A stretch of DNA of 64,000 nucleotides from the NCBI RefSeq assembly GCF_900176145.1, contig NZ_FWWY01000001.1, forward strand, positions 1,473,819 to 1,537,818. The letters run 5' to 3'. The position numbers and the translations under genes were made by a program. Positions within the stretch are counted from its first letter, which is position 1. Every line of letters starts with the position of its first letter. Source of the DNA: Sulfobacillus thermosulfidooxidans DSM 9293. Lineage in GTDB: Bacteria > Bacillota > Sulfobacillia > Sulfobacillales > Sulfobacillaceae. Positions 25,906 to 34,582 of this stretch are shown piece by piece. The notes below the pieces were generated by a model. It had not been told where the DNA came from and made no database searches. It saw only the letters and a list, made by a program, of their open reading frames with translations.

Positions 25906-28004
25906 GGTGTGAGCGACTTCAAAATTTGCTTAAGCAATTGTTCGTTTGAAGAAGCTCCTTGGTGTGGGGAATTCTTCTTCTTTGACTTGGGATTGGTCCC
26001 ACTGGAAGAATCCCCTGAGCAGCCTGGACTGACCTCAGTAGGCGTATGTCCTTTGATGAACACTTCGCGGTAGGATGTACAACAGCCATTGGCCAATAAG
26101 CCTGTTCTGACACAGACCGATTTCCAGACGATGCCCGGCGGTTGTTTAAAGGTCAACTTGGGTTGGTTGGATAGCGCCATGCGCATAAAATGTGCCCAAA
26201 TGGGGCCGGCGCCCAAATCACCGGTCAGACCTAAGGGAGAATCATTGTCATTGCCCACCCACACGGCGGAAGCGAGCTGGGGGGTATAACCGACCAACCA
26301 GGCATCACGTTGTTGTGAGGAGGTCCCAGTTTTGGCCGCTGCGGGTCGATTAATAATTGACCGAAGATCGTGCGCAGTCCCTTGGGGATTTAATAAAGGG
26401 GCTGTGAACAAATTCGTGACCACATAAGCGACCTGGGGACTTAAGACCCGGGTCAAATGCGGGTGATCTTGAAATATCACTTGCCCATTTTGATTGACGA
26501 CCTTAAGGACACCAAAAGGTCGCACGCGGCTACCGCCATTAGCCAAGGTACTGACTCCTCGTGCCATTTCATAAGGCGTGACAGAGGAAGATCCGAGTGC
26601 TGTGGTCAGGTTGTCCGCTAAAGGACTCTCAATGCCCATTTCATGGGCCATATGAATCATCGCTGGCGGACCCACCGTGTTCATCCATTTGACCGCTACA
26701 ATATTATCGGAATACGCAATGGCCCGACGTATGGTTAAAGGCCCGTTATAGACATGTCCAAAGTTGTGGGGGACATACCATTTGCCGTGGCCAGCTGGGA
26801 AACGGACGGGAGCCGAATCTTTGACCGAAGATGTGGGATATCCGTCGTTAATGACCGTGGTATATAAGAAATATTTCATGGTCGATCCGGGTTGGCGAGC
26901 CGCTTTGGTTGCCCGGTCGAGAGAGGTTTTGGCAAAATCATCCCCACCGACTAAGGCCTCAATATAGCCGTTTTGAGGATTCATCGCGATAAGCCCGACT
27001 TCTGGTTCTGGCACACCGTTCACATCGGTGGTACTCGGCATATACCAGGCAACGGCGTTTTGCGCGGCTTGTTGCATGTGCCAATCCATAGTGGTGGTAA
27101 CCCGGTAGCCGCCGTCATAGAGGTGACGTCCAATGTGTGGGGAAAGGCTCATTAACTCATCGGCAATAAATTTGGTAAAGTAAGGAGCCCGGTCACCCAG
27201 AGGGGTTGAACGGCACAAGTTTAATGGGGCTTGTTCGGCGATAAGGGCTTGCCTAAGCGTAATATAGTGAAGTTTAGCCATTTGCTGGAGCACGAGATTA
27301 CGTCTTGCTAGGGCGGCTCCTGGATGAATATAGGGATCATAATAGGTGGGGGCGTTGACCAAACCGGCCAATAAAGCGGCTTCTGGTAACGTCAGCGATT
27401 TGACGGAATGACCAAAATAAATCTCCGATGCGGCTTCAACGCCGTAAGCTCCTTCACCGAAATACACGTCATTGAGGTACATAGTGAGAATTTGGCGCTT
27501 ATCAAACATTGTTGACAGCTTAAGAGTGATCAATAATTCCTTGAATTTCCTCGAGAAGGTGCGTTGGTTACTTAAATATAAATTCTTGGCCAGTTGTTGC
27601 GTAATCGTACTTCCGCCTTGAAGAATTTTGCCATTGGTCAGATCAACGATGGCTGCTCGGACAATGCCAACGGGATCAATCGCGGGTTCAATCCAGTAGG
27701 TGTCGTCTTCAATGGCCACGAGGGCATTTTGCATGGCTGGAGGAATTTGTTGATAGGGTACTGGCATGCGATTTTTTTGGCCGTAGAGTACGGAGACCAG
27801 CTGCCCATGCTGGTCATAGATCATCGTATCGGCAGGAAGCTCGGGGATGGGCAAAGCTAACCAGGCCACTGGTAACACCAAAACCGTGGCGCCGATGACG
27901 AGGGCTGGGAGACTCACTAGGGCCGCAGTATTGACGATTTTCTTTTTGACCCGTTGCATGAACTTGGGACGGTGTCTTTGCCGTTCCCGCCTCGATTCCA
28001 TCAT
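25902..28004 (-). CDS. Class A penicillin-binding protein (PBP1A type)
   Basis: This 700-aa bifunctional cell-wall enzyme has a basic cytoplasmic tail, one membrane anchor (residues about 27-50), a glycosyltransferase domain with catalytic Glu99 (IEDDTYW) and QGGSTITQQLAKN, then a transpeptidase domain. Its active-site motifs are STMK (Ser374), YSDN and KTGTS. The C-terminal tail is Ser/Lys-rich with four cysteines before it. It starts at ATG 28004 after TTAGGAGG, divergent from the polyamine operon, and polymerises and cross-links peptidoglycan outside the membrane. Confidence 0.95.
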   Translation of the reverse strand: MMESRRERQRHRPKFMQRVKKKIVNTAALVSLPALVIGATVLVLPVAWLALPIPELPADTMIYDQHGQLVSVLYGQKNRMPVPYQQIPPAMQNALVAIEDDTYWIEPAIDPVGIVRAAIVDLTNGKILQGGSTITQQLAKNLYLSNQRTFSRKFKELLITLKLSTMFDKRQILTMYLNDVYFGEGAYGVEAASEIYFGHSVKSLTLPEAALLAGLVNAPTYYDPYIHPGAALARRNLVLQQMAKLHYITLRQALIAEQAPLNLCRSTPLGDRAPYFTKFIADELMSLSPHIGRHLYDGGYRVTTTMDWHMQQAAQNAVAWYMPSTTDVNGVPEPEVGLIAMNPQNGYIEALVGGDDFAKTSLDRATKAARQPGSTMKYFLYTTVINDGYPTSSVKDSAPVRFPAGHGKWYVPHNFGHVYNGPLTIRRAIAYSDNIVAVKWMNTVGPPAMIHMAHEMGIESPLADNLTTALGSSSVTPYEMARGVSTLANGGSRVRPFGVLKVVNQNGQVIFQDHPHLTRVLSPQVAYVVTNLFTAPLLNPQGTAHDLRSIINRPAAAKTGTSSQQRDAWLVGYTPQLASAVWVGNDNDSPLGLTGDLGAGPIWAHFMRMALSNQPKLTFKQPPGIVWKSVCVRTGLLANGCCTSYREVFIKGHTPTEVSPGCSGDSSSGTNPKSKKKNSPHQGASSNEQLLKQILKSLTP

Positions 28005-28229
28005 TATCCTCCTAACAGCGTCTTTCTCCAGGAAGGCTATCCCTGGTTAGTATTGCTGGTCGTACAAAAAACATTTGATCCATTAAATGGACGGACAGAA
28101 GAAGCAGCTGAGGGGAGTCGCGTAAAAACGCATAAACGTGCATGAAAAGATGCTAAACGGCCACAATGTCATTGTCAGCAGCCTTCCGACGTGAATTTAC
28201 GGTTTATTTGCGGAATGCGGTCAGAAACA

Positions 28230-28257
28230 TTGTATTCTTGACGGCGTTTGTTATAAT
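28230..28257 (+). promoter_or_regulatory. Probable promoter of the arginine decarboxylase-polyamine operon
   Basis: TTGTAT (28230-28235), 16-bp spacer, perfect TATAAT (28252-28257), 36 bp before the first gene of the operon. Confidence 0.55.
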
Positions 28258-28293
28258 TTGCAAGGAAATTTGTCCGCATAAGGAGGCACACTG

Positions 28294-28755
28294 GTGCTAG
28301 ACACACCGAAGAAATTTACATTAATTGCAGGGTCGGCCGAAGGACCCAGTCGTTTAAACGCGTTTGACAATGCATTGTTAGCTGCTGGTATTGGGAATGT
28401 CAACTTGATCCGTGTCAGTTCGATTCTTCCTCCCAATGCTATTGAAGTGCCCCACTTGGAGATTATCCCGGGGCAATTAATGCCGACAGCCTATGGCACC
28501 ATTACATCCGAGATCGCGGGTGAGACGATTTCGGCAGCCGTTGCGGTGGGAATCGGCGAACAGGATGAATATGGTGTTATCATGGAATTTTCTGGGCGTT
28601 GTGGGCAACAAGAAGCCGAAGAGACCGTCACAGAAATGGTGCGCGCGGCGTTTCGGCAACGGCAAAGGGAACTCAAACGCGTCATAGTGCGGGCGAAAGA
28701 ACACCAGGTGCAATCCATCGGTTGTGCATTTGCCGCCGTAGCGTTGTGGTACTAA
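28294..28755 (+). CDS. pdaD: Pyruvoyl-dependent arginine decarboxylase
   Basis: This 153-aa protein turns arginine into agmatine and CO2. RVSSILPPNA contains the Ser42-Ser43 pair where the proenzyme cleaves itself to form the pyruvoyl cofactor, and YGTITSEIAGETISAAVAVGI and GVIMEFSG match the family core. It is of the archaeal/chlamydial type and needs no pyridoxal phosphate. The GTG start follows AAGGAGGCACACTG. It heads an operon with speE and speB that makes putrescine and spermidine. Confidence 0.9.
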   Translation: MLDTPKKFTLIAGSAEGPSRLNAFDNALLAAGIGNVNLIRVSSILPPNAIEVPHLEIIPGQLMPTAYGTITSEIAGETISAAVAVGIGEQDEYGVIMEFSGRCGQQEAEETVTEMVRAAFRQRQRELKRVIVRAKEHQVQSIGCAFAAVALWY

Positions 28756-28823
28756 GGGGAACGGAACAATTTGGTTAGACCACCAGTCCTTGACTGGCGT
28801 TGGGAAAGGCAGGACGATGACTG

Positions 28824-29636
28824 ATGAATACGTGGTTTACTGAGCTTCAAACCCGTAATGTGAGCCTAGGGCTCCGGATTGAGGATGTGCTATGGCATGA
28901 AAAGACCCCATACCAGGAATTAGCGGTATTGCAAACTGAGGCATATGGCCGCATGCTGGTCTTAGATGGGGCGATTCAAACCACCATTGTCGATGAGTTT
29001 GTCTATCATGAAATGATTACCCATGTGCCCCTCCTTCTTCATCCCAATCCCAAGAAAGTCGCGGTGGTAGGGGGCGGGGATGGCGGTGCCATCCGGGAGA
29101 TTTTGAAGCATCCGAGTGTTGAAGAGGCGCATCTCATTGAAATCGATGAGAAAGTCGTCGAAGCCAGCAAGCGATTTTTACCCGAAATTTCTGAAGCACT
29201 GGATGATGAGCGGGCCAAAGTACATTTCACCGATGGCATCGCTTGGATGAAAGAAGCCCGGGATTATGATGTCATTATGGTGGATTCGACGGATCCTGTG
29301 GGACCGGCTGAGGGACTATTTGTTCCGGAATTCTATCAAAGCATCTATGACGCATTAGGTCCTGATGGGATTATGGTGGCGCAATCGGAATCGCCATTTT
29401 TAGAGCCTGACATTATTCAACGGGTTATGGCCGGGGTTTCCAAAGCGTTTCCCGTGGCGCGCCTTTATTTGGCCAGCATTCCCACCTATCCTTCAGGACT
29501 CTGGAGCTTTACATTGGGGTCCAAAAAGCCCTTACAAAAACCGAGGCAGGCCACGTTTAAAACGCGTTACTGGACCCCTGAAATTCAGACCAGCTGTTTT
29601 CAGTTGCCCCGTTTTGTGGAGGATTTAATTCGGTGA
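28824..29636 (+). CDS. speE: Spermidine synthase (polyamine aminopropyltransferase)
   Basis: This 270-aa cytoplasmic enzyme transfers aminopropyl from decarboxylated S-adenosylmethionine to putrescine. Its Rossmann motif is VAVVGGGDGGAIREIL and the catalytic region is VDSTDPVGPAEGLF. It follows the decarboxylase by 68 bp and overlaps speB by GTGA. No S-adenosylmethionine decarboxylase (speD) occurs in this window, so that partner must be elsewhere. Length and motifs are normal. Confidence 0.95.
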   Translation: MNTWFTELQTRNVSLGLRIEDVLWHEKTPYQELAVLQTEAYGRMLVLDGAIQTTIVDEFVYHEMITHVPLLLHPNPKKVAVVGGGDGGAIREILKHPSVEEAHLIEIDEKVVEASKRFLPEISEALDDERAKVHFTDGIAWMKEARDYDVIMVDSTDPVGPAEGLFVPEFYQSIYDALGPDGIMVAQSESPFLEPDIIQRVMAGVSKAFPVARLYLASIPTYPSGLWSFTLGSKKPLQKPRQATFKTRYWTPEIQTSCFQLPRFVEDLIR

Positions 29637-30490
29637 CGACGTTATTTAGCAAAACGGACACATTTCTTGGTATGAACAGCGAATGGAACGCGGCTGATTG
29701 GATTTACTTTGGTATCCCGATGGACTTTACCGTTTCCTTTCAGCCGGGATCTCGTTTTGGCCCCTCCCGGGTCCGGGAAGCCTCTTATGCCATTGAGACA
29801 TACTCATTAGCCCAAGATCGGGATTTAGAAACGATCAAGGTACATGATGCCGGGGAAGTCGAACTGCCTTTTGGAAATGTGACAGAAAGCCTGGAACGAA
29901 TCCATCAAGCTGCCTGGTCGGTGATTTCTGAAGATAAAAGGTTTTTTGCTTTGGGGGGCGAGCATTTAGTCAGTCTTCCCCTCGTTCAAGCCTTGGTCAA
30001 GCGGTATCCCGATTTGGTGATTGTGCATTTTGATGCCCATGCCGACCTGCGCCAAGACTATATGGGGGAAACCTTGTCTCATGCCACGGTGATGCGGCGC
30101 ATCTGCGAATGGATCAAACCAGGTAATCTCTATCAATTCGGCATCCGCTCGGGGACTCGAGATGAAGTACAATTTGCCCGGGAATTTGGACATTTGTACC
30201 CGCATGAGGTGTTAGACCCCTTAAAGCATGTCCTGCCTGAGTTGCAGGGCCGCCCGGTCTATGTCACTATAGACATTGACGTGATTGATCCGGCGTTTAT
30301 GCCCGGAACGGGAACGCCAGAACCCGGCGGGATTTCATCGCGTGAGGCGCTTGAAGCTGTTCGATTGCTCAAAGGTCTTCAAGTTGTGAGCATGGACTTA
30401 GTGGAAACGATGCCCGCTTACGATTTGTCCCAGCGCTCGGCTGTGTTGGCCGCCAAATTAGTCCGGGAAGCATTATTGGCAATAGGCTAA
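29633..30490 (+). CDS. speB: Agmatinase
   Basis: This 285-aa ureohydrolase splits agmatine to putrescine and urea. The two-manganese ligands are visible in GGEHLVSLP, HFDAHADLR and TIDIDVIDPAFMPGTGTPEPGG. The GTG start overlaps the speE stop (GTGA). With the first two operon genes it gives a complete arginine-to-spermidine path except for speD. Arginase is a relative, but the pairing with arginine decarboxylase supports agmatine. Confidence 0.93.
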   Translation: MTTLFSKTDTFLGMNSEWNAADWIYFGIPMDFTVSFQPGSRFGPSRVREASYAIETYSLAQDRDLETIKVHDAGEVELPFGNVTESLERIHQAAWSVISEDKRFFALGGEHLVSLPLVQALVKRYPDLVIVHFDAHADLRQDYMGETLSHATVMRRICEWIKPGNLYQFGIRSGTRDEVQFAREFGHLYPHEVLDPLKHVLPELQGRPVYVTIDIDVIDPAFMPGTGTPEPGGISSREALEAVRLLKGLQVVSMDLVETMPAYDLSQRSAVLAAKLVREALLAIG

Positions 30491-30506
30491 CAGGGGGGAA
30501 GTACTC

Positions 30507-32174
30507 GTGACATCCCGTTTGGATAACGCGCGCGAGGCGATTACTCGGGCGATTACGGCATGGCTCCAACAAGAAGGATTAGACGCCCTAAAGGACCGGA
30601 TTGAAGTGGATGTGCCGACTGAGGAGGGGCATGGCGACTTAACATCTAGTATCTGCTTAAGGATTGCGAAAGAGGCCAAGAAAGCCCCTCGTCTGTTGGC
30701 ACAAGACATGGCGTCAAGTCTGGCGTCTCATCTGCGTGATCTGGTAACGGAAGTGGAAGCAGCCGGACCAGGATTCTTAAACTTTACTCTTTCCACCGCA
30801 TGGCTGGCTCAGGTGGTCAATGATATTCGCGTGCAAGGCTCCGATTATGGACACAGCGACTGGGGCCAGGGCCAGCGGGTTCTCATTGAATTTGTCTCAG
30901 CCAATCCCACAGGACCCTTGGTGATTGTCAGCGGCCGGGCGGCCGCTGTCGGCGACAGCCTGGCCCGAATCTTCAATGCCAATGGATTTCGTGCTGACCG
31001 TGAATTTTACGTTAATAATGCCGGTAACCAAATTTTGAAACTGGGGCAGGCCATTTATCTGCGCATTAAAGAGCTTCATGGTGAACCAACCCTATCATGG
31101 CCGGAGGGTGTTTATCCAGGAGAATATGTCATTGATGTGGCTAAACAATTTCTTCAGGCCCATCCTGATTTTACGGTGCCAGAACCCAGTGACTCCGTCT
31201 ATGAGGAACTAGGCCAATTTGGCGCCAATTATTTGCGCCAAGTGCAAGAAAACGTTTTGCGCCATTTCGGTGTGGAATTTGATCACTGGACATATGAAAA
31301 GGATTTACGTGATCAAAAAGCGCCTGAAGCCATTGTAGCCCGGTTGGAGAGTCTAGGCTTTGTTAAAGAAGAAGACGGGGCAAAATGGTTTGTTTCTACG
31401 CAATTTGGGGATGACAAAGACCGGGTCCTCGTCAAATCCGATGGGAGTTACACGTATTTTGTCCCGGATGCTGCGTATCATGCACAAAAATTTGAGCGGG
31501 GCTATGACTGGGTTATTGATTTATTAGGTCCTGACCATCATGGCTATATTGGCCGAATGCGGGCCCTGGTTCAGGCTTTGGGATTTCCTCAAGATCATCT
31601 CGAAATTATGATCATTCAACTGGTTCGGCTTGTTCGCGACAATGAAGTGGTGCGCATGTCCAAACGGGGTGGACAATTTGTAACCCTGGAAGATCTTATT
31701 GAAGAAGTGGGAGTGGATCCAGCCCGGTATTTCTTTTTGGAGCGCGCTCCGAATACCCCAATGGACTTTGATTTAGGGTTGGCGGAATTGAAGAGCAATG
31801 AAAATCCGGTCTACTATATTCAGTATGCTGCAGCCCGGATTCATAGTGTGCTTCGCCAGTGGCGGCAAAGTCATCAAGAACCTTTTACGTGGAATCCGGC
31901 CTTATTATCAGCTCCTTTAGAACGCCGCCTATTATTTGTCTTGGCCCGGTTTCCGGATGTCCTGAAACGGGCGGCGATTGACCGAGCACCGCAGTACTTG
32001 CCCAAATATTTGACCGAGTTAGCAGGGGCTTTTCATTCTTTTTATCGGCAACACCGCATCTTGGAAGAGGATCCGGCTCTCAGTATGGCCCGGATTGCCT
32101 TAAGTGAAGCTACATTAATCGTGATCTCTTCAGGTCTACAGTATTTAGGAATTTCGGTTCCGGAAAGCATGTAA
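30507..32174 (+). CDS. argS: Arginyl-tRNA synthetase with an atypical HIGH motif
   Basis: This 555-aa class I enzyme charges tRNA-Arg. The N-terminal tRNA-binding domain, VEAAGPGFLNF, the second signature VVRMSKRGGQFV and the C-terminal anticodon DALR domain are present. The first class I signature, normally PLHVGHGR, reads PLVIVSGR, so both histidines are missing. GTG start follows GGGGGGAAG, 16 bp after speB, so it is probably cotranscribed with the arginine-consuming operon. I recall variant HIGH regions in some Firmicute ArgRS proteins but cannot check. The rest is intact, so I expect it to be active. Confidence 0.92.
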   Translation: MTSRLDNAREAITRAITAWLQQEGLDALKDRIEVDVPTEEGHGDLTSSICLRIAKEAKKAPRLLAQDMASSLASHLRDLVTEVEAAGPGFLNFTLSTAWLAQVVNDIRVQGSDYGHSDWGQGQRVLIEFVSANPTGPLVIVSGRAAAVGDSLARIFNANGFRADREFYVNNAGNQILKLGQAIYLRIKELHGEPTLSWPEGVYPGEYVIDVAKQFLQAHPDFTVPEPSDSVYEELGQFGANYLRQVQENVLRHFGVEFDHWTYEKDLRDQKAPEAIVARLESLGFVKEEDGAKWFVSTQFGDDKDRVLVKSDGSYTYFVPDAAYHAQKFERGYDWVIDLLGPDHHGYIGRMRALVQALGFPQDHLEIMIIQLVRLVRDNEVVRMSKRGGQFVTLEDLIEEVGVDPARYFFLERAPNTPMDFDLGLAELKSNENPVYYIQYAAARIHSVLRQWRQSHQEPFTWNPALLSAPLERRLLFVLARFPDVLKRAAIDRAPQYLPKYLTELAGAFHSFYRQHRILEEDPALSMARIALSEATLIVISSGLQYLGISVPESM

Positions 32175-32199
32175 GATCTTTGGCAAAGACCAAAACATG

Positions 32200-32238
32200 G
32201 AATGCCTGGCGTCAAGGTTTGTAGGGCGCCAGGCATTC
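32200..32238 (+). terminator. Strong stem-loop after argS
   Basis: GAATGCCTGGCG pairs with CGCCAGGCATTC over twelve perfect pairs. Only TT follows, so it may act as a weak terminator or as an mRNA 3' end protector. Confidence 0.6.
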
Positions 32239-32310
32239 TTGCATAAATGGTGCGTGATGATGACTATCCCCGCGTTACTCATTAACCCCAAGAAGGGAGT
32301 ATCTGGGGAG

Positions 32311-32357
32311 AGAAAAACAAGCCACGGGGGAAGAGGACAACACGTTCGTGGCTTGTT
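32311..32357 (-). terminator. Terminator of the three-repeat secreted protein gene
   Basis: On the minus strand AACAAGCCACG and CGTGGCTTGTT form an 11-bp stem, followed by TTTTTCT. Confidence 0.8.
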
Positions 32358-32369
32358 GTGATAAAGAGT

Positions 32370-33509
32370 TTATGAGGCGTGAGTGGATGACGAGAATTTG
32401 TGGAAGTCTTGGTGGTTCCACGCTCCATGCATCGGCATACCCGTATGGGTGACCATCTGGTCGATCCAGGTGCTCAAATGGGCCTCAATCTTGGTGGCTT
32501 GAGTCTGGGTCATTTTGCCAGCCGATACAGCCTGATTAATCCGGGCTTTGGCATCGGCTAGCAGGGTATTTTCTAGTGCCGTAGCCGAAGATCCATGATC
32601 CTGGGCAATGGTGGCCAAGCTATCTCCCGCTTTGAGATCCGCTTTCAGCGTGCTCGGTGAGATGTTCAGGTCTTTAGCCACGGTGGGAAGAACATGTCCC
32701 ATCAGGCCGAAATGGTGCCTCTTATGGCTCCACGGGCCATGCATAAAGCCTGGGTGGGTGACGATCTGGTCGATCCAGGTGCTCAAATGGGTCTCGATCC
32801 GGCTGGCTTGAGTCTGGCTCATTTTGCCAGCCGATACGGCCTGATTAATCCGGGCTTTGGCATCGGCAAGCAGGATATTTTCTAGTGCCGTAGCCGAAGA
32901 CCCATGATCCTGGGCAATAGTGGCCAAGCTATCCCCCGCTTTGAGATCCGCTTTCAGCGTACTCGGTGAGATGTTCAGGTCTTTAGCCACGGTGGGAAGA
33001 ACGTGTCCCATCAGGCCGAAATGGTGCCGCTTATGGCTCCATGGCCCATGCATAAAGCCTGGGTGGGTAACCATGCGGTCAATGCGGGTACTCAAATGGG
33101 CGTCAATCTTGGTGGCTTGAGTCTGGGTCAGTTTGCCAGCGGACACAGCCTGATTAATCCGGGCTTTGGCATCGGCTAGCAGGGTATTTTCTAGTGCCGT
33201 AGTCGAAGACCCATGATCCTGGGCAATAGTGGCCAAGCTATCCCCCGCTTTGAGATCCGCTTTCAGCATACTCGGTGAGATGTTGAGCGCCTTGGCCGCG
33301 TCGACCATCATGAAGCGGCCAGCGAAACCGTGTTTCCCGTGATGCCAACTGTGCCTCTGACTATTTGACGCGGGAGCCTTAGCATTAGCAGACAGCTCTA
33401 TATTTTGAAGCGTTGATCCTGCAGGCGTTTCCCCATGAAGAACACCCGTGAGTGAAGCGCCTCCCGCGACTAAAAGGCCAGCGGCCAGAATTGTGATGGA
33501 TTTCATCAT
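32370..33509 (-). CDS. Secreted protein with three 103-aa tandem repeats
   Basis: This 379-aa protein has a signal peptide (about residues 1-26, ILAAGLLVAGGASLTGVL). It then holds three almost identical units of 103 aa (309 bp in DNA). Each has LNISPSxLKADLKAGDSLATIAQDHG, LLADAKARINQAVSAGK, and the His/Trp-rich linker MHGPWSHKRHHFG. The unit recalls helical repeats of hypothetical exported proteins (DUF2680-like). The His-rich linkers could bind metals. GGAG lies upstream of the ATG pair. The near identity of units in DNA suggests recent expansion or gene conversion. Function unknown. Confidence 0.7.
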   Translation of the reverse strand: MMKSITILAAGLLVAGGASLTGVLHGETPAGSTLQNIELSANAKAPASNSQRHSWHHGKHGFAGRFMMVDAAKALNISPSMLKADLKAGDSLATIAQDHGSSTTALENTLLADAKARINQAVSAGKLTQTQATKIDAHLSTRIDRMVTHPGFMHGPWSHKRHHFGLMGHVLPTVAKDLNISPSTLKADLKAGDSLATIAQDHGSSATALENILLADAKARINQAVSAGKMSQTQASRIETHLSTWIDQIVTHPGFMHGPWSHKRHHFGLMGHVLPTVAKDLNISPSTLKADLKAGDSLATIAQDHGSSATALENTLLADAKARINQAVSAGKMTQTQATKIEAHLSTWIDQMVTHTGMPMHGAWNHQDFHKFSSSTHAS

Positions 33510-33915
33510 ACGGTGTCACACTCCTCAGCAACTTGTGGGGCTTGGTTTAACGCCCCTATATAGTAAACCCAAGAGTTGTTTCCAAGTTGTTGCTAGTGCC
33601 TGAAGAGTTGCTGAAAAAAGTTCATAAAGTGAACTATTTTTGCCTTCAATTTGCTGGTGATGACTCAGGGAGGAGATTTCGGGGCTGCCCAAGACATGTT
33701 AAGAGTAAAGAAAGATAGTTGAGAGTGGTGACTTTATCCCGCCTCAATCTATAGAGAAAAACATGGGAATTATTGTGTTGTGGATGCCTTTGTGAATGGT
33801 CTTGATTGATGCACCATGAGAAGACTAAAGGAATATGGCATAATACGAAGAGAAAACGTTAAGAACAGGTAAAACCCGATAAGGAACTAGAAGAAGGAGA
33901 CGAAGGAGGCATATA
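33510..33915. other. Divergent upstream region, no gene
   Basis: 406 bp between the repeat-protein gene and marR. It is AT-rich and must contain both promoters. No clear promoter pair, inverted repeat or small gene was identified. Confidence 0.5.
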
Positions 33916-34353
33916 TTGGCCGAACCCGATATTTTAGACGAGCTTGTCATTGAAGTCGAACGGTTCATCCGCACAGGCTGGCGATGGCGTGCTCAGGCAT
34001 CTTTTTCCTCTCTTAATGGCGCTGAGGTGCGCGTGTTGATGATTGTATCCCGCCATGGTCAGATGAGTGCTTCCGATTTAGCCGATAAGATGGGAGTGGG
34101 GCGGCCTGCGACCTCGTCCGTCATTCGGCGGCTGCGCAATCAAGGATATCTTCAGCAACAACAAGATACAGATGATCACCGCCGTCATTTACTGTCCTTA
34201 ACCCCGAAAGGCGAACAGATGGTGGAAGAATTGCGGGGCATCCGCCGCAAGATTTGGCATGATCATCTCCAAGCGCTGTCCGTCGATGAACAGCGCTTAT
34301 TACTGCAATTGATTAAAAAGATTTCTGAATCAGCTTTGGCATCCAAGGCATAG
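33916..34353 (+). CDS. MarR-family transcriptional regulator
   Basis: This 145-aa winged-helix DNA-binding protein has ADKMGVGRPATSSVIRRLRNQGYL as recognition region and the wing QQQDTDDHRRHLLSLTPKGEQM, both typical of MarR. The TTG start follows GACGAAGGAGGCATATA. It lies upstream of malate synthase and a lactate/glycolate-type permease, so it may control glyoxylate use. No operator is evident. Confidence 0.9.
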   Translation: MAEPDILDELVIEVERFIRTGWRWRAQASFSSLNGAEVRVLMIVSRHGQMSASDLADKMGVGRPATSSVIRRLRNQGYLQQQQDTDDHRRHLLSLTPKGEQMVEELRGIRRKIWHDHLQALSVDEQRLLLQLIKKISESALASKA

Positions 34354-34401
34354 TCTCATACATGTCCCGTCATGGTCCTTAATGTGGTGGAGGAGTTGTG
34401 C

Positions 34402-34500
34402 GTGTTACCCGCATTCATTTCGTCCGGTACGTTTGGGTTATTGGTTGCCGTTCTCCTTCTTTTGGCCTCATCATCTTGGCATTTCGCCCCAAATAACTAG
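34402..34500 (+). CDS. Possible 32-aa single-span membrane peptide
   Basis: GTG at 34402 follows GGAGGAG by 6 nt and opens a 32-codon frame: a short head, a hydrophobic stretch (GLLVAVLLLLASSSW), and a polar tail. The strong ribosome binding site and membrane-like composition favour a real peptide. It lies between marR and malate synthase. No family is recognised. Confidence 0.35.
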   Translation: MLPAFISSGTFGLLVAVLLLLASSSWHFAPNN

Positions 34501-34582
34501 ATGAACCCCTTGATGTGTCATTAATATACGGGTGGTTCATCATTACAGCATTGATTCAAGGCCTTTTATGGAGGGGAATCCC

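Noticed and set aside
32370-33509. CRISPR-like array suspected from regular repeats
   Set aside because: The 309-bp repeats are in-frame coding units, far too long for CRISPR and with no distinct spacers.
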